The translations under genes were made by a program, and so were the position numbers. From positions 62,001-126,000 of the forward strand of contig CAYTZG010000003.1 in the NCBI GenBank assembly GCA_964442435.1: a stretch of DNA of 64,000 nt, written 5' to 3'. Of the stretch, positions 22,680 through 31,679 are shown piece after piece; within the stretch, counting starts at the first letter, position 1; every line of letters begins with the position of its first letter. The stretch is from CAMXAS01 sp964442435 (GTDB taxonomy: Bacteria > Bacteroidota > Bacteroidia > Bacteroidales > P3). Under the pieces are notes generated by a model. It was not told where the DNA came from and searched no databases. It was given only the letters and a program-made list of their open reading frames with translations.

Positions 22680-23549
22680 ATGGTTATTACAAATGCAAAT
22701 AAAGAGTCGATTAGGCTGAGGAATTTATCTTCAGCTTTTTCTCGTAGTGCATTTGTAGATGTCTTAAATTACAATGATTATTCCCATTTAAATTGGTTGG
22801 CATCAAAATATGGTACTTTAAAATGTACTACATATTTGGAACTGCTCAACAAGTCATATTTTTTAATATCTAAATATTACAGATGTGAATATGTGTATAA
22901 GAATGAGTTAATAAAACTTCTTCTTAAAAAATATGGAACAAAAAATTCTGTGTATTTTAGCGAATTTAGAGTTGGGAACTCTATTGCTGATATGGTGATG
23001 TTTAATGGTGAGAGTAAAGCATTTGAAATCAAAACCGAGTATGATACTTTTCGGAGATTGGATAAACAAATGGAAGATTATAAACGCTTTTTTGATAAAT
23101 GTTACTTAGTTGTTCCGGAAGACAGATTAGAAGAATACTCTAAGATCAACGAATCCACAACAGGGATTATAGTAATGAGTCAAAATAACGGGCGTATTTT
23201 TTTAAAGGAGGTTAAATCAGCATATCAGAAAGACCACTTTGAGTCAGATGCATTAATGTCTTGCCTTAGGACGGCCGAGTATAAAAATATCGTATTGTCT
23301 TTGGGTATTTCTTTGGATGGAGTTGCGGGTTATGATATGTATACATTTTGCTGCAAGGTCATTTCCCATGCAGATCCAGGCAAGGTTCGTGAGCTTTTCC
23401 TACGTGAGATAAAAAAGCGTAAAAACAATACATCACTATTGCGAAAATACCCTGCCTCAATCAGACAAATGATGCTAAGTTTGAATTTGCCAGAAGGCAA
23501 GGCGAGTAAATTATTGGAACAATTGAATATTAATATAAATCAAGCATAG
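22680..23549 (+). CDS. sce7726 family protein (PD-(D/E)XK nuclease-like)
   Basis: A 289-residue protein. The N-terminal part is helical (SAFSRSAFVDVLNYNDYS). The centre carries NELIKLLLKKYG, then FRVGNSIADMVMFNGESKAF and EIKTEYDTF, a D-x13-ExK arrangement typical of PD-(D/E)XK nuclease folds, then RRLDKQMEDYKRFFDKCYLV. This matches the sce7726 family named after a Sorangium gene and usually found beside sce7725, as here (3-bp gap). It is strongly AT-rich relative to pckA and CNNM neighbours. Family function is unknown; a nuclease or nucleic-acid-binding role is inference. Confidence 0.8.
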   Translation: MVITNANKESIRLRNLSSAFSRSAFVDVLNYNDYSHLNWLASKYGTLKCTTYLELLNKSYFLISKYYRCEYVYKNELIKLLLKKYGTKNSVYFSEFRVGNSIADMVMFNGESKAFEIKTEYDTFRRLDKQMEDYKRFFDKCYLVVPEDRLEEYSKINESTTGIIVMSQNNGRIFLKEVKSAYQKDHFESDALMSCLRTAEYKNIVLSLGISLDGVAGYDMYTFCCKVISHADPGKVRELFLREIKKRKNNTSLLRKYPASIRQMMLSLNLPEGKASKLLEQLNININQA

Positions 23550-23552
23550 ATT

Positions 23553-24497
23553 ATGTATTATCCATATCTTCGTGCAAAGCAATATGAACTTAAGGCTTTA
23601 AAAGAATTTTCTAGAGAGCACCAAGAGCAGGATTCTATAACGCCGATATTAGAACCGGTAAAACAACAGCCTAATGCATTGAATGTTGCAATAGATGAAA
23701 TGCTTACCAACGGATTAAAGTTTGCATTGATCTTAAATCCAAAAGAAGGGGATTTTAAGCACCCCACAGTCCGTTTTGATGCATGGTTTCAGAATACAAG
23801 ATTAATGGAGAATCAAGAGGGGTGGATACCTGCGTTTCTTTATTCTAGACGTAATGTTCATGAAATATTATCAATAATTAATGAATATCAACTTGAGCAT
23901 GCTATGATTATATTCCGCACTTGTATGGATATGGACGATAGAGATGCGTGGGAAATAATCAATAGTGATTCTATTAAATATGTTGTAAATTCATTCGGAT
24001 CCACCTCAAGAAGATTAAGAAGCAAACTAAAAGAAACGAAAAAGCAGGTTATTCGATTAGATGATTGTTTTAAATCAAGGGTTCGTAATGCAGACTATGC
24101 ACTTGAAGTGGATGAATTGTTTTCTGAGGAACCATTTTTCTATGCAGACGAAGGTTTGGATGGGTATTCAGATTATACCACACTGCCATCGGAGTATATA
24201 GAAGGTGGTATGTTGCCACATGCTTTAGTTATTCATCTTTCATATAAAAGAAATGAGGAACAACTATATGTTCATCATTTTGTTTCCGATAGCAATGATA
24301 CTAATAACGATATTCGCGGAAAATTTAGAGAAGCAGCAAGGAAGGTCGCACCCTTTTATAAAGATAAGTCCCCAACGGAAGCTGTTAGAGAACTTATTGA
24401 AAAGGCAAATGATCCAGAAGGGTATCCTGGACTCGGATATTTGAAGAAATTATCTGTAAAGAACCACTTGGAATTAATCCTCTCACTAAAAAAGTAA
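23553..24497 (+). CDS. sce7725 family protein (Beta-protein-like)
   Basis: A 314-residue protein beginning MYYPYLRAKQYELKALKEF with TPILEPVK near residue 35, the pattern of the sce7725/Beta-protein group. Further on are FRTCMDMDDRDAW and a conserved-looking region FFYADEGLDGYSDYTTLPSE, then ALVIHLSYKRNEEQLYVHHF. It starts 3 bp after sce7726 and ends 6 bp before the RES gene; the three are almost certainly one transcript. The fold may be barrel-like as in phage beta proteins, but activity is unknown. Confidence 0.8.
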   Translation: MYYPYLRAKQYELKALKEFSREHQEQDSITPILEPVKQQPNALNVAIDEMLTNGLKFALILNPKEGDFKHPTVRFDAWFQNTRLMENQEGWIPAFLYSRRNVHEILSIINEYQLEHAMIIFRTCMDMDDRDAWEIINSDSIKYVVNSFGSTSRRLRSKLKETKKQVIRLDDCFKSRVRNADYALEVDELFSEEPFFYADEGLDGYSDYTTLPSEYIEGGMLPHALVIHLSYKRNEEQLYVHHFVSDSNDTNNDIRGKFREAARKVAPFYKDKSPTEAVRELIEKANDPEGYPGLGYLKKLSVKNHLELILSLKK

Positions 24498-24503
24498 TCA
24501 CGT

Positions 24504-25505
24504 ATGTATATATGTAAGGACTGTTTTCTTGATGAGGAATTACGTTCTGAGATAAATTCCAATGCTACTATTGAAGGCGTATGCGAGGTCTGCGGAACAG
24601 AAGGAAAACTAATGGATTTTTCTGAATTTCATGGTTTCTTTGCAGCCATACTCTCCATGTTTTCCACAACAGATAACGGTGATAAAACAATAGTTGATGT
24701 TATCCAAGAAGAGTGGAATCTCTTTAAGAATAAAGAAGTCGCGCAGGTATTGTTGTCTGATGTTATTGACACGTGCGATTGTGGATACTCAATAGACGCT
24801 TATGTAGATTATACAGGTGAGGTTCAAGAACGTGTTGCTGTTTGGGATAGGCTGAAGACCAGTGTAAAAGAAAATTTTCGCTTTTTCACTGATATGGATG
24901 AATTTGCCCAATATAACTATCTTTCAGCAGATAAAATTATACCTATTGGCCAAAAACTATATCGTTCTCGCATTACCCCTGTTGGTCTTCAAAAGATTCG
25001 ATGTAAAGAAATGGGATGTCCTCCGAAAGATTTAGCCTCTGCCGGACGTGCTAATCCAATAGGAATACCATACTTATATTTGAGTGACTCTGCTAAAACA
25101 ACATATTTTGAGGTTCGAGCTGTATATTTAGACCAATTAAGTGTTGGAACATTCAGGATAGAACGCGAATTAAAACTTGTTGATTTTATGTATGATATAA
25201 GTTTGTTTTGGGCGTACAATGATGATTCAACACCACTAAAAGAATTTGTAATCAAGAAAAAAATCATTGATGCGATAAGTAAAGATCTATCCAAGCCCCT
25301 CCGTAGGTATGATTCAGAATTGGAATACGTCCCAACTCAATTTATATGTGAGTATTGTAAATATGTAGTGGGTGCAGATGGTGTTACTTTTGGGAGTTCT
25401 TTGCATAAAGGGGGACGCAATTATGTTTTATTTGATGAATCTGCGGTAAAATGTATAAGAGTAGATTCACACGAAATAACACGGATAGACATTGATAGAA
25501 AATGA
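24504..25505 (+). CDS. RES-domain protein with N-terminal zinc ribbon
   Basis: A 333-residue protein. The N-terminus has two CxxC pairs (CKDC at residues 4-7 and CEVC near 30) typical of a zinc ribbon, followed by a helical stretch. The C-terminal half is a RES domain: LYRSRI near residue 155, then GRANPIGIPYLYLSDSAKTT with YFEVRA directly behind. RES toxins degrade NAD+ (phosphorolysis) in RES-Xre toxin-antitoxin systems. The Arg, Tyr and Glu landmarks appear kept. No Xre antitoxin is present; instead the gene follows sce7726/sce7725. Start ATG 24504 is 6 bp after the upstream stop. Confidence 0.8.
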   Translation: MYICKDCFLDEELRSEINSNATIEGVCEVCGTEGKLMDFSEFHGFFAAILSMFSTTDNGDKTIVDVIQEEWNLFKNKEVAQVLLSDVIDTCDCGYSIDAYVDYTGEVQERVAVWDRLKTSVKENFRFFTDMDEFAQYNYLSADKIIPIGQKLYRSRITPVGLQKIRCKEMGCPPKDLASAGRANPIGIPYLYLSDSAKTTYFEVRAVYLDQLSVGTFRIERELKLVDFMYDISLFWAYNDDSTPLKEFVIKKKIIDAISKDLSKPLRRYDSELEYVPTQFICEYCKYVVGADGVTFGSSLHKGGRNYVLFDESAVKCIRVDSHEITRIDIDRK

Positions 25506-25525
25506 TATAAATAACGCCAAATTCT

Positions 25526-25666
25526 ATGTCGTTAATTATTGCATTATATTTGGGTGAAGGTATTGTTATGGCTAGTGATAGTAGAACAACATTTAGTTTT
25601 ACCTCTACAATGCCAGATGGGACTATTATTCAGAATAATGGAGTTCTAAACAAAAAGAGGATTTAA
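25526..25666 (+). pseudogene. Truncated proteasome-like (Ntn-hydrolase) gene
   Basis: A 46-codon frame starting ATG 25526: MSLIIALYLGEGIVMASDSR, then TTFSFTSTMPDGT, then stop after KKRI. The GIVMASDSRTT stretch strongly resembles the N-terminal strands of proteasome beta / HslV-type subunits (GIVLAADSRAT-like). The normal family would need some 200 residues, so this is a broken gene or a start-proximal fragment. It lies 20 bp after the RES gene in the same direction and may be a decayed fourth member of the cluster. Confidence 0.55.
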
Positions 25667-25708
25667 AATTAATAGATAAACATTTTTGACTTTAATCTAT
25701 TAAAAAAA

Positions 25709-26239
25709 ATGAAAAAGTTAATCGCAATGTTAATGATTCTGTCGCCGATTATGGCAATGGCGCAGAAGATTCAAAAGAACGAAATTGATAAGTTCACCAA
25801 ACAGCGTCTTGTTGAGACAAAAATGGAAACTCTTGCGAAGTTCAATAAATGGAAAAGCCTCAGGGCGGATAACACAAGATTGAACATTGGGGTCAGATTT
25901 TTGAACGGCGACTGGGTTTTCCCTGCCATGATTGTTCTTGATGATTGCGAAAAAGTTACTGAAAGAAACGGTGTATTGTTTTTACTTGACAATGGAGAAA
26001 CCATAACATCAACGACCGCATACACGGGTATTTTTGAAAGTTCCCAGGAACCAGGAAGCTCTCTGTGGAGGTTCAATACCGTTTTATACGTTGATCAAAA
26101 CGACGTACCCAAACTGAAGAATGGTAAAATAACAGATATTCGTATAAGTGTTTTGGGGCGCAATTTCGACTTACCTGTGGAGGAAGGGAAGCAAGACTTA
26201 ATCAGTAGAATGATTACTTTAATAGAATCAAAACTTTGA
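25709..26239 (+). CDS. Hypothetical exported protein
   Basis: A 176-residue protein with a signal peptide (MKKLIAMLMILSPIMAMAQ). The mature domain looks like a small alpha/beta protein (ETKMETLAKFNKWKSLRADN at the start; later VLFLLDNGETITSTTAYTGI). I do not recognise the family. Composition is AT-rich like the RES cluster. The preceding 42 bp contain no clear promoter box; it could be the last gene of the island. Confidence 0.72.
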   Translation: MKKLIAMLMILSPIMAMAQKIQKNEIDKFTKQRLVETKMETLAKFNKWKSLRADNTRLNIGVRFLNGDWVFPAMIVLDDCEKVTERNGVLFLLDNGETITSTTAYTGIFESSQEPGSSLWRFNTVLYVDQNDVPKLKNGKITDIRISVLGRNFDLPVEEGKQDLISRMITLIESKL

Positions 26240-26403
26240 GCATGTTAAGGGTTCTTTCTCTTAATAACTGGTTGCTTCAGTAAACATAAAAGACAAGAAA
26301 CGAGATAAAGGTTGACCTCATGAAAGATTATCTAGGTAATCGTTTTCGCCATTTGTCACCACAAAATACACCTCTGAAACAATAAAGCCTCCTAATTTAC
26401 TAC

Positions 26404-26550
26404 CTAATCTTCTATTTTCGCAATTAAGGCTTCCCGTATACGAGATGCATCCTCTTTTGGCAACTCACCCCCCAACAATCTATCTGCCGATCTAATTATA
26501 ATCAAATCGCCCTTTCCCGTTTCTCTCCGATATTTCGTATCTTCGCAACC
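26404..26550 (-). pseudogene. Possible gene remnant in the 333-bp gap before the CNNM gene
   Basis: The minus strand ends in a protein-like reading: KYRRETGKGDLIIIRSADRL, LGGELPKEDASRIREALIAK, IED, stop at 26404-26406. There is no start codon with context and the upstream part runs into the CNNM promoter region. It may be a gene end left after a deletion at the island's right boundary, or chance. The rest of 26240-26572 shows only a likely -7 box TATCTTCG at 26538-26545 for the CNNM gene. Confidence 0.25.
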
Positions 26551-26572
26551 TTGTTCGCGGCAATTTGCGCTT

Positions 26573-27670
26573 ATGGGAATGCTGATATTCTATCTGCTGT
26601 TGGCCCTCGTGGTCTCTTTCGTGTGCTCGGTGCTGGAGTCGGTGCTGCTGTCCGCGCCGCCCTCCTACGAGGAGGTGCTGCGGCAACAGGCCGAGGAGGA
26701 GGCGGAGGGCGAGAAGTCGCGCTCGGCGCGGCGGCGGCTCAAGGACGCGACGCTGTTCGGCCGTATGAAGGCCGACGTTGAGAAGCCCCTGTCTTCCATC
26801 CTGTCGCTCAACACGATAGCGCATACCGTCGGGGCGGCCGGCGTGGGGGCGCAAAGCCTCAAGGTGTTCGGCGACGTCTATGCCGGTCTTACGTCGGCCG
26901 TGCTTACGTTCCTCATCCTCATCCTCTCCGAAATCCTGCCCAAGTCGGTCGGCGCGCGTTACTGGAAAAGCCTCATCGTGCCGTCCTGTTACGTTATCCG
27001 CGTGTTGGTCTGGATTTGCTATCCGCTCGTGTGGCTGTCGGAGGGCGTCACCTACCTCGTCACGCGCGGCAAGAGCGAACCGACCGTCAGCCGCCAGGAG
27101 GTGGAGGCGGTCGTCAACATGGGTTCCAAAGAAGGCATCCTGCAGGCCGGCGAGGCGCAGACGTTGCGCAGTATGCTGGCGTTCCGCGACTTAAGGGTGC
27201 GCGACATCATGACCCCGCGCATGGTGGCGGTCACGGTCAGCGAAAACATGACGTTGCGCGATTTCTTCTACAAGAAAAACTATCTCAAATACTCGCGTAT
27301 TCCCGTTTACAAGGGGCAGAACCCCGAACACATCACGGGCTTCGTGTTGCTCAAAGACGTGTTTACGGGCGTGGCCGAAGATGATTTCGACAAAAAGCTG
27401 CTGGCCTTGAAGCGGCCGCTTTCCATCGTGTCGGCCTATCAGCGCGTGCCGGGGCTGTGGGAGCGGATGCGCCGTCGCAAGGAACAGATTGCGATGGTGG
27501 TGGACGAATACGGCACGTTCGTGGGCTTGGTCACGCTCGAAGACCTGATAGAAACGATGCTTGGCTACGAGATTGTGGACGAGAAAGATACGATTACCGA
27601 CCTGCAAGCCTACGCGCGGCGCAAGTCGTCCGAAAAGCAAGACAAGACCGATGACAAAGACCGAAATTAA
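26573..27670 (+). CDS. CNNM/CBS-pair transporter-like protein (hemolysin C family)
   Basis: A 365-residue membrane protein. The CNNM domain has four hydrophobic stretches (LIFYLLLALVVSFVCSVLES near the start; later LTFLILILSEILPKSVGARY). A linker with SKEGILQAGEAQTL leads to two CBS motifs (RVRDIMTPRMVAV; QIAMVVDEYGTFVGLVTLED). The family is linked to magnesium/cobalt efflux and metal homeostasis. The CorC_HlyC domain that usually ends HlyC-family proteins is missing, giving the short form. The MFS gene starts inside its last 20 bp, so the two are coupled. Confidence 0.9.
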   Translation: MGMLIFYLLLALVVSFVCSVLESVLLSAPPSYEEVLRQQAEEEAEGEKSRSARRRLKDATLFGRMKADVEKPLSSILSLNTIAHTVGAAGVGAQSLKVFGDVYAGLTSAVLTFLILILSEILPKSVGARYWKSLIVPSCYVIRVLVWICYPLVWLSEGVTYLVTRGKSEPTVSRQEVEAVVNMGSKEGILQAGEAQTLRSMLAFRDLRVRDIMTPRMVAVTVSENMTLRDFFYKKNYLKYSRIPVYKGQNPEHITGFVLLKDVFTGVAEDDFDKKLLALKRPLSIVSAYQRVPGLWERMRRRKEQIAMVVDEYGTFVGLVTLEDLIETMLGYEIVDEKDTITDLQAYARRKSSEKQDKTDDKDRN

Positions 27671-28871
27671 ATATCCGCTGAGGTGGTATCGGGCCGCCAT
27701 CGGCCTCTTTTTCTTTTTGCAGGGCACGGTTTTCGCCACGTGGTCGGCGCGGATTCCGGACATCAAGCAGGCCTTGCAGCTCGGAGACGCGCGGCTCGGC
27801 ACCATATTGTTCTTCTTTCCGTTGGGGCAGCTGGTCTCGGTGCCCCTTTCCGGCTATCTGGTACAGAAATATTCGAGCCGCGCCATGTTGCTGTGCGTGG
27901 CCTTGCTTTACCCGTTCAGCTTGGTGGGCATCGGCCTCATGCCCACGGCGGGCGCTTTGGCCGCCATGCTGTTCCTGTTGGGCGTCGTGGCCAACCTGCA
28001 CAACCTCTCGGTCAATACGCAGGCCGTGAGCCTTGAGAAACGCTACGGCCGCAGCATCATCGGCACGTTCCACGGCCTGTGGAGCCTGGCGGGCTTCGTG
28101 GCCGGGCTCACGAGCTCGTTTTTAGTCGTGCGCCACGTGGCGCCGCTTTGGCATTTCTGCGGGGTGGCGGTCTTCGGTCTGCTCGCCGTGCTGTCGCTCA
28201 ACCGCTTCCTGCTGCCGGAAGACCTACCCGCCGCGCCCGCCGACCCGCAGTCCGATGGCCAAGCCGGGGCCGCGCCCGTCAAGGAAAAGGCCACGTTCAA
28301 CATCTTCAAGGGCATGGACCGCTACCTCTGCCTGCTCGGCTTTCTGGCGTTCGGCTGTATGCTGTGCGAGGGGAGTGTTTACGACTGGTCGTCCGTCTAT
28401 TTCGAACAAAGCCTGCACGTGGCGCCGGCGTGGATACGCGCGGGCTATACGGGCTGTATGCTGGCCATGGCGTCGATGCGTTTTCTGGCCGACGGCTTGG
28501 TCAACCGCATCGGGGCCGTCAAGGTGGTGCGTATCAGCGGCTTCGTCATGGCTGTCGGCTTCCTTACCGCCGTTCTGTTGCCCTACCTCGTGCCGGCCAC
28601 CGTCGGCTTCGTGCTCGTGGGTTTGGGCGTGTCGTCGGTGGTGCCCGTCTGCTACGGCATGGTCAAGGGCAGCCGCACGATGAGCGCCGGCCGCGCCATC
28701 AACGCCGTCTCCACCATCGGGTTCTTCGGCTTCGTGGCCGGCCCGCCCGTGGTGGGCTATATCTCCGAATGGCTCGGTATGCGGCTCGCGTTCGCGCTCG
28801 TCGCCTGTATAGGCTTGCTCACCGGCCTGCTTGCCGGCCGGTTGGAGCGCCAATCTAAAACAATTCGTTGA
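27651..28871 (+). CDS. MFS transporter
   Basis: About 406 residues from ATG 27651 (MTKTEIKYPLRW); a longer reading from 27561 lies inside the CNNM gene and lacks membrane character. Twelve hydrophobic segments are seen. The family opening FFLQGTVFATWSARIPDIK and the later CMLCEGSVYDWSSVYFEQSL match the fucose permease/YbjJ-like branch of the major facilitator superfamily. Substrate unknown. It overlaps the CNNM stop by 20 bp (coupled translation) and its 3' end overlaps the convergent barrel gene by 17 bp. Confidence 0.9.
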   Translation: MTKTEIKYPLRWYRAAIGLFFFLQGTVFATWSARIPDIKQALQLGDARLGTILFFFPLGQLVSVPLSGYLVQKYSSRAMLLCVALLYPFSLVGIGLMPTAGALAAMLFLLGVVANLHNLSVNTQAVSLEKRYGRSIIGTFHGLWSLAGFVAGLTSSFLVVRHVAPLWHFCGVAVFGLLAVLSLNRFLLPEDLPAAPADPQSDGQAGAAPVKEKATFNIFKGMDRYLCLLGFLAFGCMLCEGSVYDWSSVYFEQSLHVAPAWIRAGYTGCMLAMASMRFLADGLVNRIGAVKVVRISGFVMAVGFLTAVLLPYLVPATVGFVLVGLGVSSVVPVCYGMVKGSRTMSAGRAINAVSTIGFFGFVAGPPVVGYISEWLGMRLAFALVACIGLLTGLLAGRLERQSKTIR

Positions 28872-30249
28872 TTCCCACGTAGAATTGGGGCTTACCCTTG
28901 TAGAAGCCCATGTCGCCGCGAATCGTGAACGGCAGGCTTGTAAACGGCTTGAGCCGCAGCCCCACGCCGTAGGTTATTTTGCCGAAGCTCCAGGCCTCCG
29001 CCAGCGTGGCTCCCACGTCGCCCGCGCAGCCGAAGATGGCGAAGCCCAACCATTTCCAATAAAAGCGGTATTCGGCCTGAAACGCCATCATATGCTGGTC
29101 TATATAGCGGTCTTTGAGGATACCGCGGGCATAGCGCCGGTCGGCCATGCGCGGCAGTTCCTGAAACGGGATGTCGTCGCCCATGGCGCTGCTCGCCACC
29201 AGGTTCACCGCAATCACATGGTCTATTTTCTGTTTCGCTTGCGGAATGTGGAAATAATAGCGCACGTCCATCGTCAGTTTGCCGTACTGGCCGCTGAAGT
29301 CGCGGATGGGCGTGTTGTAGAGCGCGTCAAAGCTGATGAGGGCGCCTTTCAGCGGCCGCGTGTTGTCGTTGCGCGTGTCGTAGATGAGCGACAGCATCGG
29401 GCCCACGCCCATGGCGATGTCCTGTCCCGGAATCGTCGTCTGCGTCAATAAGCCCTCCGTTGCCGACAGCACGTAATAGAAGAAATAGCGGCCCCCGAAG
29501 CCGAGGAACACCCCGTGCCCCACGTCGTAGGTCAGCCGCAGGTCGGCCGTGGTGATGAGTTCGTTGTAAGTCTCCTTGTTCTCGTCCGGCGTGTCGCCGC
29601 CGATGCCCCAAAACCAACTCGGCCAGTAACCCATATATACGGAGCCTTTCAGCATAAGCCGGCGGTTGAGGAAATACAGTTCGGGCGTCAGTTCCAACGA
29701 AAACTGCTTCAGAATCGAGGCGTTCAGGCCGATGAGCAGGTTGGAGCGGCGGCCGGCGATAAGATTTTTCTGCGCCGCCGGCAAGTCGGTATGCGTCAGC
29801 CGCTTGTCCATGTCATCGAAAAAGAACTGTCCGCCCAACGTAAAGGCCAAGGACGTGGAGGGCGTGTAGTACGCGCCGGGGCCTAATACGAAGGCCACCT
29901 TGCGTGGCTTGAAGTTGGGGTCGTCCGCGCTACCCGCCGTATTGCTGAAAATCTTGGCGAAGTTAAACTTTTTTCTCGGTCGGACCGCCTCCGCCGTCGT
30001 GTCCAGCGCCACGGCCGTTTCCGTCTCCGACGTCACCGTCATCGCCGAGTCCGTCACCACAACGTTTTCCGCTGCCGAATCCGCCGCGACGACAGTATAT
30101 ATATCTGCCGTCTGCGCGCTGTCCGCCATTTGCACGCTGTCCGCCGTCTGCGCGTGCCCCGCGGCAACCAACGTCATACAATACAACAGCAGGCCAAGGA
30201 CGCACCGACGCCCCTGCCTGCCGTCGCTATAAGGCACGCTCAACCGCAT
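28855..30249 (-). CDS. BamA/TamA-like outer-membrane beta-barrel protein
   Basis: A 464-residue protein with a signal peptide (LGLLLYCMTLVAAGHAQ) and a low-complexity Thr/Ala/Asp-rich stretch to about residue 90. A run of amphipathic strands follows (FVLGPGAYYTPSTSLAFTLG, GVGPMLSLIYDTRNDNTRPL then KGALISFDA). The DxRxxxxxPxxG-like motif is typical of the Omp85 barrel. No POTRA domains are visible, so it is a barrel-only relative. The start ATG overlaps the asnS stop as TAATG. It is the last gene of the rpoD-pyrG-asnS run. Function unknown. Confidence 0.83.
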   Translation of the reverse strand: MRLSVPYSDGRQGRRCVLGLLLYCMTLVAAGHAQTADSVQMADSAQTADIYTVVAADSAAENVVVTDSAMTVTSETETAVALDTTAEAVRPRKKFNFAKIFSNTAGSADDPNFKPRKVAFVLGPGAYYTPSTSLAFTLGGQFFFDDMDKRLTHTDLPAAQKNLIAGRRSNLLIGLNASILKQFSLELTPELYFLNRRLMLKGSVYMGYWPSWFWGIGGDTPDENKETYNELITTADLRLTYDVGHGVFLGFGGRYFFYYVLSATEGLLTQTTIPGQDIAMGVGPMLSLIYDTRNDNTRPLKGALISFDALYNTPIRDFSGQYGKLTMDVRYYFHIPQAKQKIDHVIAVNLVASSAMGDDIPFQELPRMADRRYARGILKDRYIDQHMMAFQAEYRFYWKWLGFAIFGCAGDVGATLAEAWSFGKITYGVGLRLKPFTSLPFTIRGDMGFYKGKPQFYVGINELF

Positions 30250-31652
30250 TAAAACTCAGCGTTTTGAGGATAACGCGGGAACGGAATCACATCGCGGATA
30301 TTCGTCATGCCCGTAATGAACAGCAACAGCCGTTCAAAGCCGAGGCCAAAGCCGCTGTGCGGCGCCGAGCCGAACCGGCGCGTGTCCAGATACCACCACA
30401 TATCCTTGTCCGGGATATGCAGCTCTTCGATGCGTTTCTGCAGTTTATCCAAGTTCTCTTCCCTTTGCGAGCCGCCGATGATTTCGCCGATTTGCGGGAA
30501 AAGCACGTCCATGCCGCGCACCGTCTTGCCGTCGTCGTTCTGCTTCATATAAAACGCCTTGATTTCCTTCGGGTAGTCGGTCAGGATAACCGGACGTTTG
30601 AAGTGTTTTTCCACCAAGTAGCGTTCGTGTTCGCTCTGCAAGTCCGTGCCCCAGTCCACCTTGAATTCGAACTTGGCGCCGGAGCTCTTGAGGATATCTA
30701 CGGCCTGCGTGTAGGTCAGCCGTTCGAAGCGCGTTTTCAAAACCCCTTCCAGGCGGTTGATGAGCTCCTTGTCGTACATATCGTTGAGGAAGCGCAGGTC
30801 ATCGCCGCAGTGTTCGAGCGCGTAGGCCGTCAGGTATTTCAAAAATTCCTCGGCCAAATCCATATTGTCCTCTATCTCGTAGAACGCCATTTCCGGCTCG
30901 TTCATCCAAAACTCGGCCAAGTGGCGCGGCGTGTTGGAGTTCTCGGCGCGGAACGTGGGGCCGAACGTGTAGATTTTAGACAACGCCATCGCGCCCAATT
31001 CGCCTTCCAACTGGCCCGACACCGTCAGGCTCGCCTGACGGCCGAAGAAATCCTGGCTGTAGTCTATCTTGCCGTCCTTCATCGGTAGCTTGTCGAGCGG
31101 CAGTGTCGTCACTTGGAACATCTCGCCGGCACCCTCGCAGTCGGAGGCCGTGATGAGCGGCGTATGCAGGTAGTAGAAGCCGCGTTCGTGATAGAACGTG
31201 TGCAGGGCGTAGGCCATCTCGTGACGCAGGCGCAACACGGCGCCGAACGTGTTGGTGCGGGGCCGCAGGTGGGCGATTTCGCGCAGGAATTCAAGGCTGT
31301 GGCCTTTCTTCTGCAACGGATAGACCTCCGGGTCGGCTTCGCCCAGCACGTCAATGCTGTCGGCCTGTATTTCCACGCTCTGACCCTTGCCCATCGACGG
31401 CACCAAGCGGCCGTTGACGCAGAGGCAGGCGCCGGTCGTGATGCGTTTCATCAGCTCCTCGGGGAAGGCCGGCGCGTTGAGGTCGGCCACCACTTGGATG
31501 GTCTGCACGCAGCTGCCGTCGTTCAACGCAATGAACGCCACCTGTTTGTTGCCGCGTTTGGTTCTTACCCAACCCTTTATCTGCACGGGGCGGCTTTCGC
31601 CCTCGGCCAAGGTCAGGCCTATGAGTTTCTTTATTTCCGTATGGGTCAGCAT
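30249..31652 (-). CDS. asnS: Asparagine--tRNA ligase
   Basis: A class II aminoacyl-tRNA synthetase charging tRNA-Asn. The 467-residue protein has an OB-fold anticodon-binding domain (VQIKGWVRTKRGNKQVAFIA) and class II motifs: FYYLHTPLITASDCEGAGEM, TFRAENSNTPRHLAEFWMNE (motif 2), and GSAPHSGFGLGFERLLLFIT (motif 3). Length is standard. It starts 27 bp after the pyrG stop and overlaps the barrel gene by one base. It belongs to the operon starting at rpoD. Confidence 0.97.
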   Translation of the reverse strand: MLTHTEIKKLIGLTLAEGESRPVQIKGWVRTKRGNKQVAFIALNDGSCVQTIQVVADLNAPAFPEELMKRITTGACLCVNGRLVPSMGKGQSVEIQADSIDVLGEADPEVYPLQKKGHSLEFLREIAHLRPRTNTFGAVLRLRHEMAYALHTFYHERGFYYLHTPLITASDCEGAGEMFQVTTLPLDKLPMKDGKIDYSQDFFGRQASLTVSGQLEGELGAMALSKIYTFGPTFRAENSNTPRHLAEFWMNEPEMAFYEIEDNMDLAEEFLKYLTAYALEHCGDDLRFLNDMYDKELINRLEGVLKTRFERLTYTQAVDILKSSGAKFEFKVDWGTDLQSEHERYLVEKHFKRPVILTDYPKEIKAFYMKQNDDGKTVRGMDVLFPQIGEIIGGSQREENLDKLQKRIEELHIPDKDMWWYLDTRRFGSAPHSGFGLGFERLLLFITGMTNIRDVIPFPRYPQNAEF

Positions 31653-31679
31653 AACAATCGTTTCCTTTCTGTCTTTACT

